Position numbers and translations under genes: made by a program
Shown here: positions 48,595-56,637 of the stretch, piece by piece
How the letters are laid out: the number at the start of each line of letters is the position of its first letter
Numbering within the stretch: the first letter of the stretch is position 1
Origin: Actinomadura madurae
GTDB lineage: Bacteria; Actinomycetota; Actinomycetes; Streptosporangiales; Streptosporangiaceae
Assembly (NCBI RefSeq): GCF_900115095.1
Contig: NZ_FOVH01000027.1
Coordinates: forward strand, 1-64,000
Length of the DNA stretch: 64,000 nucleotides
Direction of reading: 5' to 3'
Notes under the pieces: model-generated
What the model was told of the DNA's origin: nothing
Seen by the model: only the letters and a program-made list of their open reading frames with translations
The model's database searches: none

Positions 48595-49389
48595 ATGTAC
48601 GAGACGATCCTCTATTCGGTGGACGAGCGGATCGCGCGGATCACGCTGAACCGCCCCGACGCCCGCAACGCGCTCAGCGACCGGATGACCGGCGAGCTGC
48701 TCGACGCGTTCGAGCGCGCCAAGGCCGACGACGGCGTCCGGGTGATCGTCCTGACGGGCGCCGGCGACCGCGCGTTCTGCGCCGGCGCCGACCTCGGCGG
48801 CCTCGGCCGGGCCCAGGCGGACGGCCGCTCGGTCGCCGACGCCTCCGCCATCCGGGAGAGCGCGCCGTTCCGCCTGTTCACCGCCTTCCCCGCGCTCGGC
48901 AAGCCGATCATCGCGCGGCTCGCCGGCCACGCCGTCGCGGGCGGCCTCGGCCTCGCCGCCGCGTGCGACCTGGTGATCGCCGCGGACGACGTCAAGCTCG
49001 CCACCCCCGAGGTCAACGTCGGCCTCTGGCCCATGATGATCATGGCGATCATCAACCGGAACGTCGCGCCCAAGCACGCGTTCAAGCTCTACTACACCGG
49101 CGCCCGCATCACCGCCGCCGAGGGCCGCGAGATCGGCCTCGTCACCGAGGTCGTCCCGCGCGCCGACCTCGACGCCCGCGTGGACGAGCTGGCCCGTGTC
49201 ATCGCGTCCAAGAGCCCGTTGGGCTTGAGCCGGGGCCGCGACGCCTTCTTCGCCATCGAAGGCCGCCCCCTGGAGGACCAGGTCGAGCACCTGCTCGGCG
49301 AACTCGTCCACCTGGCCGCCACCGACGACGCGAAGGAAGGCATCACGGCCTTCCTGGAGAACCGTCCCCCCGACTTCCAGGGCCGTTGA
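48595..49389 (+). CDS. enoyl-CoA hydratase/isomerase family protein
   Basis: Crotonase-fold enzyme, 264 residues, acting on acyl-CoA thioesters. The oxyanion-hole segments are AFCAGADLGGL (near residue 65) and AGHAVAGGLGLAAACDLVIA (near 108-125); the position usually holding the first catalytic Glu reads TPEVNVGLWP. It has the typical length and a C-terminal helix. The ATG has a GGGGCGGGG-rich upstream element. Probably works with the upstream thiolase. Convergent with the next gene, gap of five bases. Confidence 0.92.
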   Translation: MYETILYSVDERIARITLNRPDARNALSDRMTGELLDAFERAKADDGVRVIVLTGAGDRAFCAGADLGGLGRAQADGRSVADASAIRESAPFRLFTAFPALGKPIIARLAGHAVAGGLGLAAACDLVIAADDVKLATPEVNVGLWPMMIMAIINRNVAPKHAFKLYYTGARITAAEGREIGLVTEVVPRADLDARVDELARVIASKSPLGLSRGRDAFFAIEGRPLEDQVEHLLGELVHLAATDDAKEGITAFLENRPPDFQGR

Positions 49390-49394
49390 AACGG

Positions 49395-50525
49395 CTACCT
49401 CGCCGGGGTGAGCTCTTCCAGGGCGAGGTGGACGAGAACCTTCAGATGGCGGGCCCGCAGCGGGATCGGAGCCTCCAGCAGCGGCGGGACCCGCTGGTCC
49501 CATGAGGCCGCGGCGATCGTCAGCTTGAGCGCGCCGTCCTCGTCGCCGGAGACCAGGGCGAGCGCGAGGTCCAGCGCCGGGCTCGGCCCCTCGACCCGAC
49601 GCCGGAACGCCTCGAACTCGGGCGGCGCGCCGCCGTCCATGCCCAGGGCCGCCAGAACGATCAGCCAGGCGCGTGCCGACGCGGACGCGTCCGGCCAGAG
49701 CGCCATGAGGTCGGGAATCCGCTCGATGACGGCCCGGCATGAGGCGGCCTCGTACGAGCCGGCCTCGTTCGTGCCGGCCTCGGCGGTGACCGGCACGGGG
49801 TCGATGGTGGCGATGTAGGCCAGGTGGATCAGCAGGTCCAGGCGGTACTCGGGGGTCAGCCGCGGTGCGCGGGCGAGCTGCACGAGGAACCCGACGGTCT
49901 CCGGGGTGCAGTCGTAGCAGGTGTCCTGATGGACGACCGTGCTGAAGTACTCCTCGGTGAACTCGTCCCACGCCTCGTCGTTGGCGGCGAGGCCCCGCAA
50001 GATGTCCGGGACGTCGTCCGCCGGCCCGTAGGCGCCGGTCAGCGCCGCCCAGTCGACGTCGTCCAGACCCAGCAGCACGACGGGCTCGCCCGTGGGGCCG
50101 TCCGAGGGCTCCGGGTTCGCGAGATCGTGGACGATGACCGGGCGTGGCGCGCGGGCCGGTTCGGAGGAGAGCGCCGACAGGCGCGCGTCCCGCACCTGCC
50201 CGGCGGTCCGGTCGCAGATCGTCTCTCCCTCGGGGAGGAAGCGGCGGGCCGTCTCCGGCAAGGCCGTCGAGAGCCGGACGGTACCGCCCAGGTCCTCGCT
50301 CAACCGGGAGACGATCCGGTTCTCGGCGGCCGCCCACCAGGTCTCGTCGTCGTCCGGGAAGGGCCCCTCGTCGAGGCTGTCGATCCGCCATCCGGAGCCG
50401 GGCGCGGGGGCGACGCGAACGAGCGCGTGGCCGCGGGCGGCCAGCTCCTGGGCGCCGTTCCGGGCGGTCTCCTCGTCCGGGACGACGAGGCTGTACGTGG
50501 TGGCGAGCCGCGGAACCTGGCTCAC
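49395..50525 (-). CDS. uncharacterised protein with helical C-terminal repeats
   Basis: A 376-residue cytoplasmic protein not recognised. The first ~100 residues form an alpha/beta unit (TTYSLVVPDEETARNGAQEL then HALVRVAPAPG, then ETWWAAAENRIVSRLSEDLG) that faintly resembles RraB-type folds. The rest is helical (FLVQLARAPRLTPEYRLDLL, ARAWLIVLAALGMDG, LDLALALVSGDEDGALKLTI), suggesting HEAT-like repeats. The GTG start at 50525 overlaps the stop of the YcxB-like gene (GTGA), so the two are translationally coupled and may interact. Confidence 0.7.
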   Translation of the reverse strand: MSQVPRLATTYSLVVPDEETARNGAQELAARGHALVRVAPAPGSGWRIDSLDEGPFPDDDETWWAAAENRIVSRLSEDLGGTVRLSTALPETARRFLPEGETICDRTAGQVRDARLSALSSEPARAPRPVIVHDLANPEPSDGPTGEPVVLLGLDDVDWAALTGAYGPADDVPDILRGLAANDEAWDEFTEEYFSTVVHQDTCYDCTPETVGFLVQLARAPRLTPEYRLDLLIHLAYIATIDPVPVTAEAGTNEAGSYEAASCRAVIERIPDLMALWPDASASARAWLIVLAALGMDGGAPPEFEAFRRRVEGPSPALDLALALVSGDEDGALKLTIAAASWDQRVPPLLEAPIPLRARHLKVLVHLALEELTPAR

Positions 50526-51001
50526 TTGGCTCCGACCGGCGTCCGGGCGGCCAGGAAGCCGTCTATCTCGGCGCGCTGGGCGGGGTCGAAGGCGGCCTTG
50601 GGGAGGAACGCGGCGGGCTGCTTGCTCACGAAGAGCACCCAGAACTCCGGGGTCGCGGCGACGTCGGAGAGCATCGACCAGCGCATCATCGTGGTGGACT
50701 GGTCGGTGCGGGCCTCGTAGCCCTCGGCGGTCACCCGCAGCGTCGTGGGGACGCAGAGGAACGCGAGCTGCTGCCTGGCACGCTTGCGCAGCCACCAGTT
50801 GCCAGCGAGGGGCGCGAGGACCGACGACACGAGCAGCGCGATGCCCAGCTTCAGCTCGCCGGTGAGGAAGAAGACGGCGGAGCCCACGAGCAGGGCCGAC
50901 ACCAGGACCGCGTACAGAGCCGTGAGCTGGCGCCGGAGACCCCGGGTGAACGCCCGGACCACCTCGTCCGGCGTGGGCTGGTAGCTGACCGTGATGTCCA
51001 C
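50522..51001 (-). CDS. YcxB-like membrane protein
   Basis: A 159-residue protein: an N-terminal strand segment (ITVSYQPTPDEVVRAF), two membrane helices (about residues 26-48 and 52-70), and a C-terminal beta-rich YcxB-like domain (TLRVTAEGYEARTDQSTTMM then MLSDVAATPEFWVLFVSKQP). YcxB-type proteins have no firm function. GTG at 51001 has AAAGGCGG upstream; 28 bases separate it from the AraC gene on the same strand. Confidence 0.8.
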   Translation of the reverse strand: MDITVSYQPTPDEVVRAFTRGLRRQLTALYAVLVSALLVGSAVFFLTGELKLGIALLVSSVLAPLAGNWWLRKRARQQLAFLCVPTTLRVTAEGYEARTDQSTTMMRWSMLSDVAATPEFWVLFVSKQPAAFLPKAAFDPAQRAEIDGFLAARTPVGAK

Positions 51002-51029
51002 GTTGCCGCCTTTGTTTGGAGTGTCGCGC

Positions 51030-51995
51030 TCATCCTTCAGGTGGGCGTTCACCTGCGCAAGCTTCCGCGCGCACCTCCGAGGGGGTGCGGCCGAACCGGG
51101 CCCGGAAGTGGCGGGCGAAGTGGGCCTGGCTGGAGAAGCCCCAGCGGTAGGCGACGTCCGCGATGGTCCCGCGGGCGGCGTCCGGCGCGGTGAGGTCGCC
51201 GTGCGCGCGCCGGAGGCGGCGTTCCAGGATGTGCCGGGACGGGGTGGTGCCCGCCGGCTCGAAGATCCGGCCGAGATGCCGGACCGACACCCCGAGCGCG
51301 GCGGCGACCCGGCCGGGAGAGAGGCGGGCGTCGTGCAGGTGCCGTTCGATGTAGTCCTGGGCGACGATCAGCCGGGTCCGGTACGCGGCGGGCGCGGGAC
51401 GTCCGCCGGCGCGCTCGGCGGCCAGGAGCCCGAGCAGGTCCAGGACGCCGTCCCGGGCGGTCGCGTGCGGCGCCTCCAGGACGGAGCGGAGCGTCCGGAG
51501 CAGCTCGCCCTCCCGGGCCGTGCCGCGTCCGAACACCATGGGCGCGGGGACGCCGCCCGCCATGCACCGCTCGGCGAACACCTCGCGCGGGACGTCGACC
51601 AGGAACTGCCGCATGGACGAGGAGAACCCGAACAGGTAGGGGCGGCGCGTGTCGTACAGGACGAGGTCCCCGGCCGTGGCGGCGAGGCAGCCGTGCTCGT
51701 GCAGGAAGACCGCCTCGCCCTCGACCAGCAGGGACGCGAACACCGACTCCTTCGGGACGGCCCTGGCGATCTGCGGGGTGCGTTCGATGGCGTGGGCGTT
51801 GCCGCTGATGTCGGCCAGCCGCACGTCCCCGAGCCGGAAGTTGGCCTGCCGCGCCAGCAGCCCCTGCTCGGAGTAGGACGTGCAGGCCAGCCCGACCAGC
51901 GCCCTGCGGTTGTAGTCCTCCCAGTAGTCGATGCGGTCGCGCGGGTCGACGTCCTCGGTGCTGGCCTGGGAGATCATCGGTGCGGGCGCCGGCAT
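51030..51995 (-). CDS. AraC family transcriptional regulator
   Basis: A 321-residue activator-type regulator. The N-terminal AraC-binding-like domain (residues 20-190; TAGDLVLYDTRRPYLFGFSS) precedes two helix-turn-helices: SPGRVAAALGVSVRHLGRIF and IADVAYRWGFSSQAHFARHF. The layout matches regulators of aromatic-degradation genes (AraC-binding-like domain PF14525). ATG with GGAGGAG upstream. It follows the cupin gene by 59 bases and probably controls it in response to its substrate. Confidence 0.92.
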   Translation of the reverse strand: MPAPAPMISQASTEDVDPRDRIDYWEDYNRRALVGLACTSYSEQGLLARQANFRLGDVRLADISGNAHAIERTPQIARAVPKESVFASLLVEGEAVFLHEHGCLAATAGDLVLYDTRRPYLFGFSSSMRQFLVDVPREVFAERCMAGGVPAPMVFGRGTAREGELLRTLRSVLEAPHATARDGVLDLLGLLAAERAGGRPAPAAYRTRLIVAQDYIERHLHDARLSPGRVAAALGVSVRHLGRIFEPAGTTPSRHILERRLRRAHGDLTAPDAARGTIADVAYRWGFSSQAHFARHFRARFGRTPSEVRAEACAGERPPEG

Positions 51996-52054
51996 GGTCT
52001 GCTCCTCCCGAGGTGGGGTGTCCTCGGGCGGAGCCTACGTCGTGGCCGGGAGGC

Positions 52055-52588
52055 TCAGCGGAACAGCGAGTCGACGAGGTCCGCGCCCAGGCCGACCTCG
52101 GCGTAGTGCTTGCGGCACATATCGATGTAGTCGTGGACGTCGAAGTAGCCGTCCGGGTCGCCGTTCTCGTCCAGCCAGATGAGCGGGCCCTTGACGATGA
52201 ACAGCGTCTTCATCGGCTCCTCGTCCTCGTAGGCGACGAGGGTGTGCCCTTCGCCCGGCGCCTCGTAGACGAAGTCGCCCGCCGTCGCCGTCCAGGGGCG
52301 TTCGAGGTACCCCCACTTGCCGGAGATGGTGTAGGCGAACACCTCGTGCGGGTGGTAGTGCCGGTTGACGAGCCCGGCCTCCTTGGACCGCAGGATGTCG
52401 GACCACGTGTTGTCCTTCACGTTGATCCACAGCGGCCTCGATCCGACGGTGTCGGTGAACGGCACGTAGTAGCGGTCGTCGTCGGTGGCGACCTTGGACA
52501 GGTACACCTCCGGCAGCGCGTCCGGCTTCTGCGAGTTCTCGATCGGCTTGAGGTCCTTCCAGAACTCCGAACCAGGCTTCTCCGGCAT
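52055..52588 (-). CDS. cupin protein, 2,4'-dihydroxyacetophenone-dioxygenase-like
   Basis: A 177-residue single-cupin metalloprotein. The first cupin motif is HYHPHEVFAYTISGKWGYLE, whose histidines and Glu are expected iron ligands; the second is GEGHTLVAYED, giving the third histidine. Sequence style and the YIDMCRKHYAEVGLG tail match proteins annotated as 2,4'-dihydroxyacetophenone dioxygenase family, which cleave a C-C bond in hydroxyaryl ketones. The true substrate cannot be told. First gene of the leftward cupin-AraC-YcxB run. Confidence 0.8.
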   Translation of the reverse strand: MPEKPGSEFWKDLKPIENSQKPDALPEVYLSKVATDDDRYYVPFTDTVGSRPLWINVKDNTWSDILRSKEAGLVNRHYHPHEVFAYTISGKWGYLERPWTATAGDFVYEAPGEGHTLVAYEDEEPMKTLFIVKGPLIWLDENGDPDGYFDVHDYIDMCRKHYAEVGLGADLVDSLFR

Positions 52589-52696
52589 GGGACGGCTCCT
52601 CTCGCGGTCGCGTCACCGCGAGTGAAGCCCGTCCGGCCGGTCCTGTCTTTCCTCTGGCGGACGCCCCGCCTTGTTGATGCCGGACATGCCGGTAGT

Positions 52697-52746
52697 GCAA
52701 CCGTAGGGTTGCGCCTCGATGGGCTCATGTGCAACCCTGTGGTTGC
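52697..52746. promoter_or_regulatory. two identical palindromes, candidate ArsR operators
   Basis: GCAACC-N4-GGTTGC occurs twice: 52697-52712 (spacer GTAG) and 52731-52746 (spacer CTGT), centres 34 bases apart, about three DNA turns. The second ends 28 bases before the SRPBCC start. Both lie between the divergent cupin and SRPBCC-ArsR operons. The duplicated exact motif upstream of an ArsR-family gene argues for its own operator. Confidence 0.7.
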
Positions 52747-52774
52747 AACAACGGTACGAGTGAGGAGCGATCAC

Positions 52775-53212
52775 ATGAGTGAGGACCGGATTGAACGCGA
52801 AACCCTGATCGCGGCATCCTTGGAGCGGGTCTGGTCGCTGGTGACCGATCCCGGGTTCTGGGTGAACGACGAGCCGGGCCCGACCGGCGCGGCCAAGGAA
52901 GGCGAGTCGACAGTGGCGAAGAACTCCGAGTACGGGGACTTCCCCGTGCGCGTGGAGAAGGTCGAGCCGCCGACGTACGTCGCCTACCGCTGGGCCAGCG
53001 CCTTTCCCGGAGAAGAGCTGCGCGACGACAACAGCACCCTCGTGGAGTTCACACTGACCCCCGAGGGCGCCAAGACGCGGCTCCGCGTCGTCGAGAGCGG
53101 GTTCGCGCTGCTGGCCGGTTCCGAGGACCTGCGCCGCAAGGCGCTGGAGGACAACTCGGGCGGCTGGCCCCAGGTCCTGGACGCCTTCAAGTCCCGCGCC
53201 GAGGCCGCGTGA
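52775..53212 (+). CDS. SRPBCC (AHSA1/START-like) domain protein
   Basis: A 145-residue START-like fold that binds hydrophobic ligands: MSEDRIERETLIAASLERVW start, TYVAYRWASAF core, STLVEFTLTPEG strand, and a C-terminal amphipathic helix (GGWPQVLDAFKSRAEA). Such proteins pair with ArsR regulators in actinomycetes; here the next gene overlaps by GTGA. It may sense or modify a lipophilic compound that the downstream MFS exports. ATG with GAGGAG upstream. Confidence 0.88.
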   Translation: MSEDRIERETLIAASLERVWSLVTDPGFWVNDEPGPTGAAKEGESTVAKNSEYGDFPVRVEKVEPPTYVAYRWASAFPGEELRDDNSTLVEFTLTPEGAKTRLRVVESGFALLAGSEDLRRKALEDNSGGWPQVLDAFKSRAEAA

Positions 53213-53562
53213 CCGACACCCCGCGCGACGGCGTCGCGTCGGTCGACAGCGTCTTCGCGGCGCTGGCCGATCCGACGCGGCGCCGCCTGCTCGATCTCCT
53301 CGCCGAACAGGGCGAGGCCACCGCCACCACGCTCGCCGGACGGCTCCCCGTCTCGCGGCAGGCGGTGGTGAAGCACCTCGCCGTCCTGGACGCCGCCGAG
53401 CTGGTCACCTGCAGCCGGGTCGGACGCGAGGTGCGCTACGCGGTGCGTCCCGCCGCCCTGAACGCGACGGCGCGGTGGATGGCCGCGCTCGCGGCCGACT
53501 GGGACCGCCGCCTGGCGAACATCAAGCGCATCGCCGAAGAAGCCGAGCAAGACGCCCCCTGA
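53209..53562 (+). CDS. ArsR family transcriptional regulator
   Basis: A 117-residue winged-helix repressor: FAALADPTRRRLLDLLAEQG, then LPVSRQAVVKHLAVLDAAEL (recognition helix), then SRVGREVRYAV wing. The cysteine motif of metal-sensing ArsR proteins (ELCVCDL) is absent, so it should answer to a non-metal signal or work constitutively. Coupled to the SRPBCC gene; the palindromes at 52697-52746 are its likely binding sites. Confidence 0.92.
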   Translation: MTDTPRDGVASVDSVFAALADPTRRRLLDLLAEQGEATATTLAGRLPVSRQAVVKHLAVLDAAELVTCSRVGREVRYAVRPAALNATARWMAALAADWDRRLANIKRIAEEAEQDAP

Positions 53563-53610
53563 CCACCCCACCTGCGCATTTTCTGTTCTTTGTGGAAGGT
53601 GTGTTCTCGC

Positions 53611-55032
53611 ATGTCCACTGAAGCCATGTCACCTCCGCGCATCGAAGGCCGGCAGCGCCTGGTCGTTCTCGTCCTGCTCGGTGCCGGGTTCATGCTGTCC
53701 GTCGATTTCTCGATCCTGAACGTCGCGCTGCCGATGGTCGGGGAGGGCGTCGGGCTGGACGTGACCGACCTGTCCTGGATCGCGTCCGCCTACGCGTTGC
53801 CCGCGGCCGGCTTCACGCTGGTGTTCGGCCGGATGGCGGACCTGTTCGGCCGCCGCAGGCTGTTCCTGGCCGGGATGGCGCTGCTGACGGCGGCCTCGCT
53901 GCTCGGCGGCTTCGCGTCCGGCCCCGAGACCCTGCTGGCCGCTCGCGCGCTGCAGGGGTTCGCCACCGCGATGGCGGCGCCCGCCGCGCTGTCCCTGATC
54001 ACCAGCACGTTCGAGGAGGGCGCGCTGCGCGAGCGCGTCCTCGGGTTCAACGGCGCCCTGCTGTCCGCCGGCTTCACCGTCGGCGCGCTGGTCGGCGGCG
54101 CCTTGGTCGGTCTGCTGAGCTGGCGGGCGGCGTTCTTCATCAACGTCCCGGTCGCGGTGGCCATCCTGGTGGCCACCCCCGCCCTGATCGGCGAGAGCAG
54201 CCGTCCCGCCCGGACACGGCTGGACCTGCCCGGGGCCGTGACCGTGACCGGCGGCCTGCTGGCCGTGATCTACGCGGTCGTCGAGCGGAACGTCCCCGCG
54301 GCCATCGCCGGCGTCCTGCTGCTCTCCGCCTTCTGGGTGATCGAGCTGCGCTCGCCCGCCCCGCTCGCCCCGGTGCGCATCCTGCGCCGCCCCACGGTGA
54401 AGTGGGGCAACTACGCGGGCCTCGTCATCTTCGTCATGGAGCCCGCGATGATCTTCCTGACGACGCTCTACCTGCAGAACGTCCTCGGCTTCTCGCCGCT
54501 CGCCACCGGCGCCGTCTTCGGCGTCCCCGGCCTGGCGTCCGTCGCCGCCGGGGTGATCGGCGGACGGGTCATCGGGCGCTTCGGCGGGCGGGCCGTCCTG
54601 ACCACGGGCCTGGCCGTGCAAGGCCTGGCGACGCTGCCCCTGGTGTTCCTCGGCACCGGCCGGATCGCGCTCGTCATCCTGATCCCGGCGCTGTTCATCG
54701 GCTTCTTCGGGCACGTGAGCGCGATCGTGGCGTACACCGTCACGGGGACCTCGGGCCTGCCGAACGAGGAGCAGGGGCTGGCGACCGGGCTGACCCTGAT
54801 GACGCAGCAGGTCGCCATCACCGCCGGCGTCCCGATCCTCAGCGCGGTCGCCGCGACGCGAAGCGGGGAGCTGACCGGCTTCCACTTCGCGCTGAGCGTG
54901 AACGTGGCCGTGACGCTGGCCAGCGCGGTCCTCGTCTGGTTCGGGCTCCGCCGCCGCGGCGAGGACGGTCCCGCGCCGGCGCCCGTCAAGGTGTCCGCGT
55001 CCTCGGACCTCCCTGTCGGAGGCTCCGCCTAG
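53611..55032 (+). CDS. DHA2-family MFS exporter
   Basis: A 473-residue multidrug-type transporter with about 14 helices. Signatures: FMLSVDFSILNVALPMVG, motif A GRMADLFGRRRLF and motif C-like GFTVGALVGGALVG. ATG at 53611 has GGAAGGTG upstream. It lies 48 bases after the ArsR gene and 10 bases before an SDR gene in the same direction; all four genes are likely one unit relieved by ArsR ligand. Confidence 0.9.
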   Translation: MSTEAMSPPRIEGRQRLVVLVLLGAGFMLSVDFSILNVALPMVGEGVGLDVTDLSWIASAYALPAAGFTLVFGRMADLFGRRRLFLAGMALLTAASLLGGFASGPETLLAARALQGFATAMAAPAALSLITSTFEEGALRERVLGFNGALLSAGFTVGALVGGALVGLLSWRAAFFINVPVAVAILVATPALIGESSRPARTRLDLPGAVTVTGGLLAVIYAVVERNVPAAIAGVLLLSAFWVIELRSPAPLAPVRILRRPTVKWGNYAGLVIFVMEPAMIFLTTLYLQNVLGFSPLATGAVFGVPGLASVAAGVIGGRVIGRFGGRAVLTTGLAVQGLATLPLVFLGTGRIALVILIPALFIGFFGHVSAIVAYTVTGTSGLPNEEQGLATGLTLMTQQVAITAGVPILSAVAATRSGELTGFHFALSVNVAVTLASAVLVWFGLRRRGEDGPAPAPVKVSASSDLPVGGSA

Positions 55033-55042
55033 GGTTCCGGCC

Positions 55043-55828
55043 ATGGACCTCGGACTCTCGGGACGGCGCGCACTGGTGACGGCGAGCAGCGGCGGGATCG
55101 GCGCGGCGGTGGCCCGCCGGCTGGCCGGCGAGGGCTGCGCCGTCCTGGTGCACGGCCGTGACGAGGGACGGGCCTCGGAGGTCGCGCAGAGCGTGCGCGG
55201 CGAGTGCGACGTCGTGCTCGGCGACCTCACCGACGACGAGGCCGCCGCCGAGGTCGCGTCGCGGGCCCGCCGCTGGGGCGTGGACGTCCTGGTGAACAAC
55301 GCGGGCCCGTTCGCCGAGCACGACTGGGAGACCGCCGAGCCGTCCGCCTGGCTGGACGCGATGAACGGCAACGTGGTGTCCGCGGTGCGGCTGATCCGCG
55401 GGCTCGTCCCCCCGATGCGCGAGCGCGGCTGGGGACGGATCGTCAACGTCGGCAGCCGCGCCGCGACCACGCCCCTCCCGAACATGGTCGACTACTCCGC
55501 CGCGAAGGCCGCCGTCGTCAACATGACCACCGGCCTCGCCCGCCACCTCGCCGGGTCGGGGATCACCGCGAACACCGTGAGCCCCGGCGTGATCGTCACC
55601 GAGGGCATGCGCCGCATGTTCGAGGACCGCGCCGCCGCCCAGGGCCGCCCGGCGGAATGGCGCGAGCTGGAGCCGGAGGTCCTGGCCGAGTACGCCCCGA
55701 ACCCCAGCGGACGCCTCGGCGCCGAAGACGACATCGCCGCCGCCGTCGCCTTCCTCGCCAGCCCCCTGGCCGGCTACGTCAACGGCATCAACCTCCGCAT
55801 CGACGGCGGCATCACGCCGGTTCCGTAA
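55043..55828 (+). CDS. short-chain dehydrogenase/reductase
   Basis: A 261-residue classical SDR. Cofactor motif is TASSGGIG (residues 13-20), then NNAG (84-87), and catalytic Ser137, Tyr150 and Lys154 (YSAAK). Arg/Asp pattern after the second strand (VHGRDEGRAS) suggests NADP(H). C-terminal GYVNGINLRIDGG is typical of FabG-like SDRs. Last gene of the SRPBCC-ArsR-MFS-SDR cluster; a hairpin follows at 55890. Confidence 0.9.
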   Translation: MDLGLSGRRALVTASSGGIGAAVARRLAGEGCAVLVHGRDEGRASEVAQSVRGECDVVLGDLTDDEAAAEVASRARRWGVDVLVNNAGPFAEHDWETAEPSAWLDAMNGNVVSAVRLIRGLVPPMRERGWGRIVNVGSRAATTPLPNMVDYSAAKAAVVNMTTGLARHLAGSGITANTVSPGVIVTEGMRRMFEDRAAAQGRPAEWRELEPEVLAEYAPNPSGRLGAEDDIAAAVAFLASPLAGYVNGINLRIDGGITPVP

Positions 55829-55889
55829 GCCCGTCGGGCAGGTCGGCGACGCGGCGGTCACCCTCCCGTCCACTCCTCGCAGGAACCTC

Positions 55890-55919
55890 CGGGTTCTATG
55901 GCAAGTGCCACAGAACCCG
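55890..55919. repeat. 12-bp imperfect hairpin upstream of the NUDIX gene
   Basis: CGGGTTCT-A-TGGC and GCCA-C-AGAACCCG pair around the loop AAGT (one A/C mismatch), 62 bases after the SDR stop and 41 bases before the NUDIX start. No T-run. It may end the SDR operon or regulate the NUDIX-cyclase pair. Confidence 0.6.
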
Positions 55920-55959
55920 ATGGCGGCACGGCGCAGGATGGAGGCGGGAGGTCAGCGAG

Positions 55960-56637
55960 ATGGCGGCAGGCCGGCGTGAGCGGCGCGAGATGCGAGTGTC
56001 GTTCGCCGCGCTGCTGCGGATCAGGGACGACGACCGGCACGTGCTGCTGCATTCGCCGAGCCGTCCCGGATCCTTCAATCCGCCGGGTGGCGTCTACAAG
56101 TACTTCCGGCCCGCGGCGCGGATCCTGGACGCCCTCGGATACCGTGCCGACCGCGCCGCTCCCCTCGCCGAGGACATGCGCTCGGACCTGAGGGGATTTC
56201 TGCCGGCATCATCCCTGGGCGCCTTCCAGAGATGGTTCTCCACCGGCGCCTACCGGGAGGACGCCACCGAGTGCCTGCGGCGGGAGCTGGCCGAGGAACT
56301 GGCGGAATCCGAGCTCCACCACCTGGTGCCCGACACGTTCGGCGCCCGCTTCGAACACGTCCGGACGGTGGTCGAGGACGTTCCCGCGAGGCCGGGCAGG
56401 GCCTACCGGCAGGTACGCCACCTGGAGGTGTACGAGCCGATCCTGAACGGAGACGCGATCGCGCGGCTCTGCCGGTCGCTGGTCGCGTCCGGGATGGACG
56501 AAGGGGTGCCCGCGGTGATCTGCGCCTCGTCGGACCAGATCGCGCACGGCCGCAGCGGCGCCGCGCTGATCGGCGGACACGCGGCCTACCTCATCGGCGA
56601 CAGGCGGTTTCATGCGGATCTTCCCATGGTCCGATGA
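55960..56637 (+). CDS. SMODS-associated-type NUDIX protein
   Basis: A 225-residue protein resembling the Sa_NUDIX family, which associates with nucleotide-signalling conflict systems. Diagnostic features: SFNPPGGVYKYF (residues 38-49), a NUDIX-box helix CLRRELAEEL (105-114) that keeps RELxEE but lacks the usual glycine spacing, RYRQVRHLEVYEP-type strand, and a C-terminal GAALIGGHAAYL. NUDIX folds hydrolyse or bind nucleoside-diphosphate compounds; the altered box makes binding as likely as catalysis. The ATG at 55960 has GGGAGG 11 bases upstream. Its last 26 bases overlap the cyclase-like gene in another frame, implying coupled translation. Confidence 0.75.
   Translation: MAAGRRERREMRVSFAALLRIRDDDRHVLLHSPSRPGSFNPPGGVYKYFRPAARILDALGYRADRAAPLAEDMRSDLRGFLPASSLGAFQRWFSTGAYREDATECLRRELAEELAESELHHLVPDTFGARFEHVRTVVEDVPARPGRAYRQVRHLEVYEPILNGDAIARLCRSLVASGMDEGVPAVICASSDQIAHGRSGAALIGGHAAYLIGDRRFHADLPMVR

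Noticed and set aside
52055..52588. Acireductone dioxygenase or oxalate decarboxylase for the single-cupin gene
   Set aside because: Length and tail fit the dihydroxyacetophenone dioxygenase-like family better; the substrate remains unknown.
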